Part shown: piece after piece, positions 1 to 6,257 of the stretch
Layout: every line of letters starts with the position of its first letter
Position numbering within the stretch: the first letter of the stretch is position 1
Source of the DNA: Parvularcula sp.
GTDB lineage: Bacteria; Pseudomonadota; Alphaproteobacteria; Caulobacterales; Parvularculaceae
Length of the DNA: 7,014 nucleotides
Reading direction: 5' to 3'
Assembly: GCA_003506635.1 (NCBI GenBank)
Contig: DNZB01000310.1
Coordinates: 703-7,716 of the forward strand
The notes under the pieces: model-generated
Seen by the model: only the letters and a program-made list of their open reading frames with translations
Database searches by the model: none
What the model was told of the DNA's origin: nothing
Made by a program: the position numbers and the translations under genes

Positions 1-77
1 GCGTTTGCGATCAATGGCCCGGCGAGCCAATGCTTCGTCGAAGCGACGTCGCGAAGGAGCGAGGAAATGCGGCTCAT
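1..77 (-). CDS. 5' end of a gene, probably a type I secretion ABC transporter (partial)
   Basis: Only the first 25 codons are present before the window edge. They read MSRISSLLRDVASTKHWLAG and continue PLIAN. The ATG (75-77) overlaps the TGA of the upstream TolC-family gene as ATGA, and a GGAG at 85-88 lies 7 nt before it, so translation is probably coupled. The pattern of a tryptophan followed by GPL and a polar residue recalls the segment just before the first membrane helix of LapB/RtxB-type secretion ATPases, which often sit next to a TolC-family gene. The identity is an inference from this short motif plus context; another secretion component, such as a membrane fusion protein, remains possible. 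That a gene starts here is much surer than its function. Confidence 0.5.
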   Translation of the reverse strand, partial: MSRISSLLRDVASTKHWLAGPLIAN

Positions 78-1504
78 CGGATGTCTCCGCGGTCTTCTGC
101 GCGCGGCGAAAACCGGCGCAGCAGATCGCCCGTAAATTCCATCAGCGCAAAAGAGGCCATGTCGCGGTCGGCCCGGCCCGAAAGTTGGCGGACGCCCGCC
201 TCAAACCAGTCGTTTTCAGCCTCGATGAGGTCGAGGAGCGTGCCCCGCGAGGCGCGAAACCGTTCGGCGACGAGGTTGCGCGCTTCGCGGTTGGCTGCCA
301 GCGCAGCGTCAAGCGCTTCAAGGCGCGCCTTCGCGGTCGCCTGCCGCTCGAACGCAATCGCCGCATCGCGCTCGATCTCGCGGCGGATCAGGTCTTCTTC
401 GTGTTGTTGGCGATCGGCGCTCCGCTTGGCGCGGGCGATCTCCGCGCTGCGCCCGCCGCCCGTAAAAAGGTCGTAATTGAGATTGACGCCGGCGCGTACG
501 TCATAGTCTTCAGCGCCGTTGAAGACGTCAAAGCTGACGCTTGACAGGTTTGCGCGGACCTCCGGCAGGCGGCGGCCTTTGGCGGCGCCGATCTCGGCGC
601 GAAAACTATCCGTGCGCGCTCGCGCGGCGGCGAGCGTCGGGTCGCGTTCGAATGCGAGCGCGACCGCCTCCTCGCGGGTCGAAACGCCCGACGCTGCGTG
701 ATCGGGAAAGGCGAGCGGCGGCGGCTCTTCGCCGAAGAATTCAAGATAGCGAAGTTCGGCGGTGCGGGCGTTTTCGGCGATGTCGGCCGCGCGCGCCTTC
801 GCGGCGGCAAGACGCGCCGCTGCGCGAAGAACATCAGCTCGTGCGCCGGCGCCCAGACGCTCCCGCTCTTCCATGTCGCGCACCAGTTTTTCGTGCCGCG
901 CCACATATTCAGCGGCGAGTCCGGCCATGCCTTGCTGAACGGCGGCGTCGAGATAGACAGACAGCGCCCGCAGCGCGAGATCGTTGATGCGCGCTTCGAT
1001 GGTGCGGTCGCGCTCACGCGTGCGCGCCCGGGCCGCCTTGATGCGGGCGAAAGCGCCGCCGCCGTCGAAGATCAGCTGGCTTGCGGTCAGACCCGCATTC
1101 ACCTGGCCGTCGGGCCGCAAGGATTCGACGACATTGGTCGTCGAGGCGCCGAAATCGCGGTCGATCACATAGTCAGCATCGACGCTGGCGGAGAGACGCG
1201 GATAAAGCGCCGCGCGCGCCGCGCGCATTTCCGCGCGCGCGACGGCGGCTTCCGATTGTTCGGCGGCGAGCAGCGGATGGCGTTCAATCGCGCGCGCAAT
1301 GACGTCGTCGAAGGAACGTGCGTCAACCGCCTGAATGCTTCCCGCATCGGCCGGCGGCTTGCTCGCCGCCGCATCGGCTGCCGCCCGTAACGCAGGTGCG
1401 GCGGGATAGAGCGAACCCGGATAGGCCTTTGGCGCGCTCAGGAGCGGCGATGGCGCGAAAAAAGTCGCAGCGGCGATCAGCGTTCCGAATCTTGATCGTG
1501 TCAT
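74..1504 (-). CDS. TolC-family outer membrane channel of a type I secretion system
   Basis: A 476-residue protein, normal length for TolC-family outer membrane efflux proteins. These form trimeric channels that let an inner-membrane ABC transporter and its adaptor secrete a protein across both membranes. Residues 1-24 are a plausible signal peptide (two early Arg, a hydrophobic stretch, then LLSA). An Ala/Pro-rich linker (about 25-62) precedes two tandem outer-membrane-efflux repeats at about 64-260 and 276-465. Each repeat shows the family pattern of a strand ending in phenylalanine and glycines (LIFDGGG at 144-150, LFTGGG at 346-351) followed by long charged coiled-coil helices. RFRASRGTLLDLIEAEN (415-431) is the typical helix segment of type I secretion TolC proteins. 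I chose the ATG at 1502-1504 because GAGGA lies 8 nt before it; a GTG at 1528 would add eight residues ahead of the signal peptide and has no such site. The partial gene that follows by ATGA overlap supports secretion rather than drug efflux. The exact substrate cannot be told. Confidence 0.9.
   Translation of the reverse strand: MTRSRFGTLIAAATFFAPSPLLSAPKAYPGSLYPAAPALRAAADAAASKPPADAGSIQAVDARSFDDVIARAIERHPLLAAEQSEAAVARAEMRAARAALYPRLSASVDADYVIDRDFGASTTNVVESLRPDGQVNAGLTASQLIFDGGGAFARIKAARARTRERDRTIEARINDLALRALSVYLDAAVQQGMAGLAAEYVARHEKLVRDMEERERLGAGARADVLRAAARLAAAKARAADIAENARTAELRYLEFFGEEPPPLAFPDHAASGVSTREEAVALAFERDPTLAAARARTDSFRAEIGAAKGRRLPEVRANLSSVSFDVFNGAEDYDVRAGVNLNYDLFTGGGRSAEIARAKRSADRQQHEEDLIRREIERDAAIAFERQATAKARLEALDAALAANREARNLVAERFRASRGTLLDLIEAENDWFEAGVRQLSGRADRDMASFALMEFTGDLLRRFSPRAEDRGDIR
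85..88 (-). promoter_or_regulatory. Ribosome binding site of the partial left-edge gene
   Basis: GGAG on the minus strand, 7 nt before the ATG at 75-77 and inside the end of the TolC-family gene. It is the main evidence that the ATGA overlap marks a true start. Confidence 0.6.
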
Positions 1505-1512
1505 TACGCCGA

Positions 1513-1517
1513 TCCTC
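1513..1517 (-). promoter_or_regulatory. Ribosome binding site that sets the TolC-family start
   Basis: GAGGA on the minus strand, 8 nt before the ATG at 1502-1504. It favours this ATG over the upstream GTG at 1526-1528 and gives a protein that begins directly with its signal peptide. Confidence 0.65.
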
Positions 1518-1571
1518 GCTGTACGCACGGCCGCACGCGAGGCGCCGCCGTGAACCGAACCGGCCGCGAGG

Positions 1572-1577
1572 ATTAGA
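1572..1577 (-). promoter_or_regulatory. Possible -10 element for the TolC-family gene
   Basis: TCTAAT on the minus strand matches five of six positions of a sigma70-type -10 box, about 68 nt before the TolC-family start. No convincing -35 box stands 16-18 nt upstream (the sequence there is TTAATC/TAATCG), so this is a weak prediction. A promoter is expected somewhere in this gap because the gene is 155 bp away from the ligase gene and a hairpin lies between them. Confidence 0.2.
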
Positions 1578-1601
1578 GGGAGTTCGTCAGCAAACGATTA
1601 A

Positions 1602-1649
1602 CCGTAACGCCTCCAGCGTCCCAATGCGGGACAGCGAGGGCGTTAACGG
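1602..1649 (-). terminator. Large imperfect hairpin after the ligase/polymerase gene
   Basis: The outer arms CCGTAACGCC (1602-1611) and GGCGTTAACGG (1639-1649) pair with one bulged base. The inner arms GTCCC (1618-1622) and GGGAC (1628-1632) form a perfect stem around the loop AATGC. The structure begins 10 nt past the stop of the minus-strand ligase/polymerase gene, a natural place for a terminator. The run of T expected after an intrinsic terminator is poor (the minus strand continues TTAATCGTTTG), so it could instead protect the mRNA end or act as an operator for the TolC-family gene. Confidence 0.4.
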
Positions 1650-1659
1650 GCGGTAAATG

Positions 1660-3261
1660 TCAGCGCTTGACGTACTGACGAAGATGCGGCGGCAAGGGTC
1701 GTCCGCGCGGCGGCGCGTGGTCCGGCACAGGCTCAGGCGCGGCGACCGCCGACGCGGGCTCTGCTGCCGGGGCGGCTCCTTGCTCGCGGCGCGCGAGCGA
1801 CACCGATCGGGCGAGCCCCACGCATATGCCGGCGAGGACCCATGTCATCTCCTGAATTTGCGCGATGGTGTTTGCGGTCGTCACGAGCACGACGCTGACG
1901 CCGAACAGCGCCGCGAAATAGGCCTGACAATAGGAAGATAACTCCTCGTCAATCCGGCGCGCCGGCCCGATCGCGCGCAAGACGGCGAGCATTGAGAAGC
2001 TGACCGCGCCCAGATAAAGCGACAGGCCGATGAGGCCGGAATCAAGAGCGATTCGCAGATAAGCGTTGACGATGTCGATGATCCCCTGGCCTTGCACGAG
2101 GGACTGCATCGCCGGCGTCTCGATGTAGTGTTCAGATCCGAGCAGCGGGTTTTGTCGGACCACGGTCCAGCCGACTTCAAAAAGCCGCTGCCGGTATTCA
2201 ATGTTGTTTTCCTCAACATTCCCCACAAAGGGAATGAGGCCGATCACGGTGTCCCGGAACGGCGATGCTGCGAGCGCTGCGAAACTGGCGATGCCGGCGA
2301 GGCCGAGTTTGACGATGTTGGTCAGCGATCGCCGCGTCGTCGCGACATAAGAAACGATCGTGAGGACCGCGCCGACCCATGGGCCGCGAGAGAATGTCGC
2401 CAGGAGCCCGGCGCCGATCGCGGGAATGGAAAGCGCGGCAAGTCGCTTCTTCGGCGCGGAAGCCAACAGCGCCGGCGCCAGCGCAAGACCGACGACGAGA
2501 AAAAGCCCAAGGGTGATCGGGCCGAAGACGGAGCCATAGGCCCTTAGAAAGCCCGATCGCTCCACATAGCGAAGCGTCGCGGCGACGTCCCAGCTCCGCG
2601 CGGCGTTCTCGTAAAAATGCCAGCCAAGCACGACCTCGGCGGCAGCGATGGAGGAAAGCGCGATGAGCGGAACAAGGAGGGCCGCCGTCGCCAGCCGCGC
2701 CCTCTCGACCGTCCAGCGAATGCGGCTGAAGACGAAATATTGCGGGATCGCCGTCAGCAAAAAGGCGGTCGAGCGCCGGATGCCGTCCGTAAACGTCGTA
2801 TCGCGAAACGCGAGCGCGAAAACGAGAAGCGCATAGCCGATGAAGAAGGCGTCCGCGAAGGCGCCGGTCCGGGCGCCGCGCGTTTCGCCCGGCCGCAGCA
2901 GCAGCGGAAAGAGGATGATGACGGCGAGCAGATTGAACGGGAAAAGTTCAAGGAAATTGTTGATGCCGCCAAAGCCCGGAACGATCTTGCTCACTGCGGG
3001 GACCGCGAAGAGGAGAAGGAGGTACAGCGCCGGCCGAAATGTCTCCGACGCCCCGAGGATGATCACCGCCGCCGACATCGCCGCCAGCATCAACCAGTAG
3101 TTCGGCGTGAGGAAAGCGATCACGGTGACGGCGAGATAGATGTTTCTCCACCGAGTGATCGTCGCCGGCGGCACGGCGCCGCCGAACGCCATTCGCGCGT
3201 AAACGAACGCCGCGAACGACAGGGCGCCGACGACGACGAGGGCCTTCAGCGCTTCAATCAT
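1660..3261 (-). CDS. O-antigen ligase/polymerase-like membrane protein (Wzy/WaaL type)
   Basis: A 533-residue polytopic inner membrane protein with roughly a dozen hydrophobic segments from residue 5 to about 485. It belongs to the O-antigen ligase/polymerase fold, whose members join lipid-linked repeat units or attach them to an acceptor on the periplasmic side. Visible family marks are TFSRGPWVGA at 289-298 (the conserved S-R-G at the start of a helix) and the stretch around NPLLGSEHY (371-379), followed by VNAYLRIALDSGLIGL (398-413), which corresponds to the family's HNxYL...GLxGL motif with Val in place of His. A Pro/Ala-rich soluble tail of about 40 residues (491-533) ends the protein. 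The start is the ATG at 3259-3261, which overlaps the sulfotransferase stop as ATGA and has a strong GGGGGAGG site; a longer frame reaches 3291 without better support. Ligase and polymerase cannot be separated from sequence alone; the pairing with a flippase favours polysaccharide polymerisation. Confidence 0.82.
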   Translation of the reverse strand: MIEALKALVVVGALSFAAFVYARMAFGGAVPPATITRWRNIYLAVTVIAFLTPNYWLMLAAMSAAVIILGASETFRPALYLLLLFAVPAVSKIVPGFGGINNFLELFPFNLLAVIILFPLLLRPGETRGARTGAFADAFFIGYALLVFALAFRDTTFTDGIRRSTAFLLTAIPQYFVFSRIRWTVERARLATAALLVPLIALSSIAAAEVVLGWHFYENAARSWDVAATLRYVERSGFLRAYGSVFGPITLGLFLVVGLALAPALLASAPKKRLAALSIPAIGAGLLATFSRGPWVGAVLTIVSYVATTRRSLTNIVKLGLAGIASFAALAASPFRDTVIGLIPFVGNVEENNIEYRQRLFEVGWTVVRQNPLLGSEHYIETPAMQSLVQGQGIIDIVNAYLRIALDSGLIGLSLYLGAVSFSMLAVLRAIGPARRIDEELSSYCQAYFAALFGVSVVLVTTANTIAQIQEMTWVLAGICVGLARSVSLARREQGAAPAAEPASAVAAPEPVPDHAPPRGRPLPPHLRQYVKR

Positions 3262-4151
3262 CGCTTGCCTCCCCCAAGGTCGATCCCCCATTCGCGGGCC
3301 GCGTCAAATCCGTAACGGTCGCGCAATCGCGTCAGGTCGGGCGTCAGTTCCACGATCAGGCGCGCTTCTTCCTCAGAGGTTAGCTTGAACCTCCCGTCGG
3401 CCCTCGTGAGCGGCCTCGTCTGGCCGCGCAGGCGATCCCGCAAGCGCGGAGGCAAGGCCGCGCGCACCAGCGCGCGGGCGGGCGCGACCGCGGCTGCCGC
3501 GCGCCACAATGGATGAACCTCACGCGCCCGCTTTACGCCGTCGCCGGGATTTCGTTGCGCAAGGGAGTCAGGAAGGCGCTGCGGATCGACGCCGATATGT
3601 CGGCAGACGGCGTCCAAGACATCCGCCGGGTCGCTGGTCAGGCGCTCCAGCGACGTCACCAGCAGGGCGCCGCTGTCAAAATAATCCGCATATTGATCAA
3701 GCTGCATCGCGTAGCGCGAAATGTCGAGCGATACTGGCGATATGCCGGCGTCAAGGCCGTGGTCTGCGCGACCGGAATCGATGCGCCCGACCTCCCGCTT
3801 CTTGTGCTGAACATGCTGGGCGTGGCTTTCAATCCGTCGAAGGGGATGGCGCAGAAGGTAAATCAGCCGGAACGCGCCGCCGAAGGACTTAAGGCGGGCC
3901 GGTACGTCGCCGCAGTGGGGAAATTTCGCGTAATCGGTGCTGCCGTCGAGCCTTATCGCGTGAATAGTCGGGTCGAAATCGAACAAGGCGTGATAGGCCT
4001 CGCGGCCGCCCGCATAGAGGTCGTCGAAAGCGAAGAAGCCAGGTTCCTTCGGGCGCGAGGGAGCAATCGCCGGGTGCGCGGCCAGATGATCGAACAAGGT
4101 CGTCGTCCCGGCCTTCATCGCGCCAATGATCAGAACATAGCGGTCAACCAT
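3258..4151 (-). CDS. PAPS-dependent sulfotransferase
   Basis: A 297-residue soluble protein of the sulfotransferase family, which moves sulfate from PAPS to a hydroxyl or amine of a glycan, lipid or small molecule. The 5'-phosphosulfate-binding loop is clear at the N-terminus (IIGAMKAGTTTLFDHL, residues 8-23, with Lys13). KEPGFF follows at 35-40 and LDGSTDY at 68-74, matching the region that in related enzymes reads E-x-SPxY. The 3'-phosphate-binding segment is RLIYLLRHPLRRIESH (95-110), with Arg101 and Ser109 in the expected places. SRYAMQLDQYADYF (145-158) and SLERL (167-171) are also typical. The ATG at 4149-4151 puts the P-loop at residue 10, as usual; a TTG at 4193 would add 14 residues unlike the family. 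It is first in a minus-strand pair with the ligase/polymerase gene, which suggests a surface polysaccharide as substrate, but the acceptor cannot be read from sequence. Confidence 0.88.
   Translation of the reverse strand: MVDRYVLIIGAMKAGTTTLFDHLAAHPAIAPSRPKEPGFFAFDDLYAGGREAYHALFDFDPTIHAIRLDGSTDYAKFPHCGDVPARLKSFGGAFRLIYLLRHPLRRIESHAQHVQHKKREVGRIDSGRADHGLDAGISPVSLDISRYAMQLDQYADYFDSGALLVTSLERLTSDPADVLDAVCRHIGVDPQRLPDSLAQRNPGDGVKRAREVHPLWRAAAAVAPARALVRAALPPRLRDRLRGQTRPLTRADGRFKLTSEEEARLIVELTPDLTRLRDRYGFDAAREWGIDLGGGKR
3268..3275 (-). promoter_or_regulatory. Strong ribosome binding site inside the sulfotransferase gene
   Basis: GGGGGAGG on the minus strand, 6 nt before the ATG at 3259-3261. It encodes the Gly-rich end of the sulfotransferase (DLGGGKR) and also serves the next gene. 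It fixes the start of the ligase/polymerase protein and suggests translational coupling. Confidence 0.75.
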
Positions 4152-4307
4152 CGAAATCCCGGCGCCTTGGACGCGAACGCTGTTCCCTAACAAATTTCGC
4201 GCCGCTTGCGCCAGCGTCGCCGCAACCCGTCATGCCCCTTGCATTGCCCGCGCGTTATCGTATCGCTGACAATTCATCACCACTTCGGCGGTTAACCAAA
4301 TCCACTC
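4152..4307. promoter_or_regulatory. Divergent intergenic region between sulfotransferase and flippase genes
   Basis: A 156-bp gap between two divergent starts, so it must hold the promoters of both arms unless transcription enters from elsewhere. It is more AT-rich near 4252-4300 than its surroundings. On the plus strand CTGACA (4266-4271) resembles a -35 box, but no good -10 follows at the right distance. On the minus strand TTGTCA, overlapping the same bases, is a similar -35 candidate without a clear partner. The sequence GGTTAACC at 4290-4297 is a perfect 8-bp palindrome just before the flippase start and could be an operator half. None of these is strong on its own. Confidence 0.35.
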
Positions 4308-5672
4308 ATGCTCTCCCGGTTGCGATCCTTCTTGTCGCCTGGCGCGTCGCTCAAGGGCCGGGCGATGAAGGGCGGCGCAGTCGCGCTTGGCGGATTTGGC
4401 GCGGCCCAAGGGTTAAGGCTCGCCTCAAATCTCATCATGACGCGGATTCTTGCGCCGGATGCGTTCGGCCTGATGGCGCTCGTTCTCTCGATCGAGATCC
4501 TGATCGGCATGCTGAGCGATCTCGGCCTCGACGCCAGCATCGTTCGGTCGAAGAAGGGCGATGACCCGGCGTTCCTCGCGACCGCGCGAACGATGCAGCT
4601 GCTGCGCGCGCTCCTTATCGCGCTGGTCATGCTCGCGGCGACGGCGGCGCTTGGCCCGCTGGCGGCCGCCGGTGTTTTTCCGGAGGCCTCGGTATACGCC
4701 GATCCGCGCCTGCCATGGTTTATGGCGCTGATGGCGTTGTCAGTCGCCATCACCGGGTTTTCTGCGATGCGCGTCGCGCTCCACAATCGCGCGCTCAATC
4801 TCGTGCCGGTGGTGCGCCTCGAGCTTGGGGCCCAAATAGTTTCAATTGCTTCGACAGTCATTGCGGCGCTGGCGGGATTTGGCGCCTATTCGCTGGCGGT
4901 CGGCGCGGTGATTTCCGCGGGCGCCAAGGTGATCGGATCGCATTTATTTCTCAGCGGTCCGCCGGCGCAGTTCGGTTTTGAACGCGCGCATTTCAATGAG
5001 ATCTTCGGCTATGGAAAATGGCTCCTTCTCGCCTCGACGCTCGGCTGGCTCGCTCAGCGCGGCGACCAGGTCATCTTCGCTGCGCTGTTCGACAAGGTTG
5101 CATTCGGCCTTTACTCGATCGGCGTCATCTGGATTTTCACCGGGCGCAATCTGATCGAACTGATTCAACGCCGCGTCGCCTATCCGGCGCTCGCCGAACT
5201 CCATCGCGAGCGCCCGCATGATCTGACGCGCGTCTACCGACGCATGCGGCTTATCTATGAATGCGGGTCCCTCGCGCTGTTCATCGCGATCATCGCCTTC
5301 GCCGATATCGCGGTGGATATCCTCTATCCAGACGCTTATGAAGGCGTCGCCCATTTCATCCGGCTGTTGTCGGTGTCGCTCCTTCTGGCGCCTTACAAGC
5401 TGTTGTCCTCGGTGCTGCTGACCGGCGGGGACAGCCGCCAGTACACTGTCGTTTCGGCCGCTCCGGGGGTTGCGATGTTCGCCGTGACGCCCCTGCTTTT
5501 CAAAGCAGCCGGCGCGAACGCTGCGATCCTCTTCGCCGCGCTGACGCCGCTTCTCGCCATTCCCTTCAACTGGAAATACGCGTCGAAATACATAAAGATC
5601 GATTATCTGCGGGAAAGCGCTCTGGCGATCGGCGCGGTCGCGGCGGGGGCTATATTGTACTACGTCGCCTGA
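4308..5672 (+). CDS. Wzx-type polysaccharide flippase (oligosaccharide translocase)
   Basis: A 454-residue, highly hydrophobic protein of the polysaccharide transporter branch of the MOP/MATE superfamily. These carry undecaprenyl-linked oligosaccharides from the cytoplasmic to the periplasmic face of the inner membrane. The N-terminal pattern is diagnostic: a basic start, a Gly/Ala-rich first helix (GGAVALGGFGAAQGL, 22-36), then TRILAPDAFGLMAL (45-58), the common LxRxLxPxxFGxxAL motif, and DLGLDASIVR (71-80). About a dozen membrane segments can be traced to the C-terminus, which is normal for the family at 450-500 residues. Two starts are possible. The ATG at 4308 has no visible ribosome site; an ATG at 4365 has AAGGG at 4353-4357, 7 nt before it, and would still keep the first helix. 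The gene leads rfbC by 27 nt, an operon-like spacing. Substrate specificity cannot be inferred. Confidence 0.87.
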   Translation: MLSRLRSFLSPGASLKGRAMKGGAVALGGFGAAQGLRLASNLIMTRILAPDAFGLMALVLSIEILIGMLSDLGLDASIVRSKKGDDPAFLATARTMQLLRALLIALVMLAATAALGPLAAAGVFPEASVYADPRLPWFMALMALSVAITGFSAMRVALHNRALNLVPVVRLELGAQIVSIASTVIAALAGFGAYSLAVGAVISAGAKVIGSHLFLSGPPAQFGFERAHFNEIFGYGKWLLLASTLGWLAQRGDQVIFAALFDKVAFGLYSIGVIWIFTGRNLIELIQRRVAYPALAELHRERPHDLTRVYRRMRLIYECGSLALFIAIIAFADIAVDILYPDAYEGVAHFIRLLSVSLLLAPYKLLSSVLLTGGDSRQYTVVSAAPGVAMFAVTPLLFKAAGANAAILFAALTPLLAIPFNWKYASKYIKIDYLRESALAIGAVAAGAILYYVA

Positions 5673-5699
5673 CGGCGCCGGCTTAATGGGAAACCGCAA

Positions 5700-6254
5700 A
5701 TGCTTGACGTTCAGAAAACCGAAATCGACGGCGTCCTCATTCTGACGCCCAAGCGCTGGGGCGACGCGCGCGGGTATTTCGTCGAGACCTGGAACGCGGA
5801 ACGCTTCCGGCAGGCGGGCGTCGGCCAGGTTTTCGTTCAGGACAATCACTCGTATTCGGCGGACGCAGGGACGGTGCGCGCCCTTCACTATCAGTCGCCG
5901 CCCCGCGCACAAGGAAAGCTTGTACGCGTGATGCGCGGCGCCGTCATCGATATCGCCGTCGATGTGCGGCGCGGGTCGCCGACTTACGGCCGCCATGTGC
6001 GGGCGCTCTTGTCGGCCGAGAACGGCGCGCAGCTGTTCGTTCCCGCCGGATTCCTGCACGGCTTTGCAACGCTAGAGCCGCATACGGACGTGGCCTATAA
6101 GGTGACGGACTTTTATTCGCAGCCGCATGACGGCGGCGTTCTCTGGAGTGACCCCGATCTTGCAATCGACTGGGGGATCGATCCAGCGCGCGCGGTCCTG
6201 TCCGACAAGGACGCGAAGGCGCCGCGCTTTGCGGATTTCAAGACGCCGTTTTGA
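5700..6254 (+). CDS. rfbC: dTDP-4-dehydrorhamnose 3,5-epimerase
   Basis: A 184-residue cupin protein, the usual length for RfbC/RmlC. It epimerises C3 and C5 of dTDP-4-keto-6-deoxyglucose, the third step towards dTDP-L-rhamnose, in the cytoplasm. The family is recognisable throughout: GDARGYFVETWN (21-32), FVQDNHSYS (45-53), VRALHYQSPP (59-68) with the catalytic base His63, AQGKLVRVMRGAVIDIAVD (70-88), SAENGAQLFVPAGFLHGF (105-122), and the region with the catalytic tyrosine, YKVTDFYS (133-140). LSDKDAKAP (167-175) contains the aspartate that in characterised enzymes pairs with the histidine. No key residue appears lost, so it should be active. The ATG at 5700 is preceded by GGGAAA about 5 nt upstream. 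It lies 27 nt after the flippase and is probably co-transcribed. The other rhamnose genes (rfbA, rfbB, rfbD) are not in the window. A paralog acting on another dTDP-4-keto sugar cannot be excluded. Confidence 0.94.
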   Translation: MLDVQKTEIDGVLILTPKRWGDARGYFVETWNAERFRQAGVGQVFVQDNHSYSADAGTVRALHYQSPPRAQGKLVRVMRGAVIDIAVDVRRGSPTYGRHVRALLSAENGAQLFVPAGFLHGFATLEPHTDVAYKVTDFYSQPHDGGVLWSDPDLAIDWGIDPARAVLSDKDAKAPRFADFKTPF

Positions 6255-6257
6255 CGC

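Noticed and set aside
1199..1243. CGCG-rich tract that looks like a simple repeat
   Set aside because: It encodes the Ala/Arg-rich helix around residues 87-101 of the TolC-family protein and has no regular period.
2617..3315. A 232-codon plus-strand frame very rich in Arg, Glu and Asp
   Set aside because: It is the complement of membrane helices of the polymerase/ligase gene; hydrophobic codons read antisense give charged residues.
3513..4190. A 225-codon plus-strand frame opposite the sulfotransferase
   Set aside because: The minus strand carries both PAPS-binding motifs in the correct order; the plus frame shows no motif and no ribosome site.
4239..4266. TTGCAT followed by TATCGC at 16 bp as a plus-strand promoter
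   Set aside because: The -10 candidate matches only three of six positions, which is no better than chance in a region of this size.
4944..6059. A 371-codon open frame on the minus strand, antisense to the flippase and rfbC genes
   Set aside because: It spans two well-recognised genes and their intergenic gap, has a charged low-complexity composition without a family resemblance, and is typical of antisense frames in GC-rich DNA.
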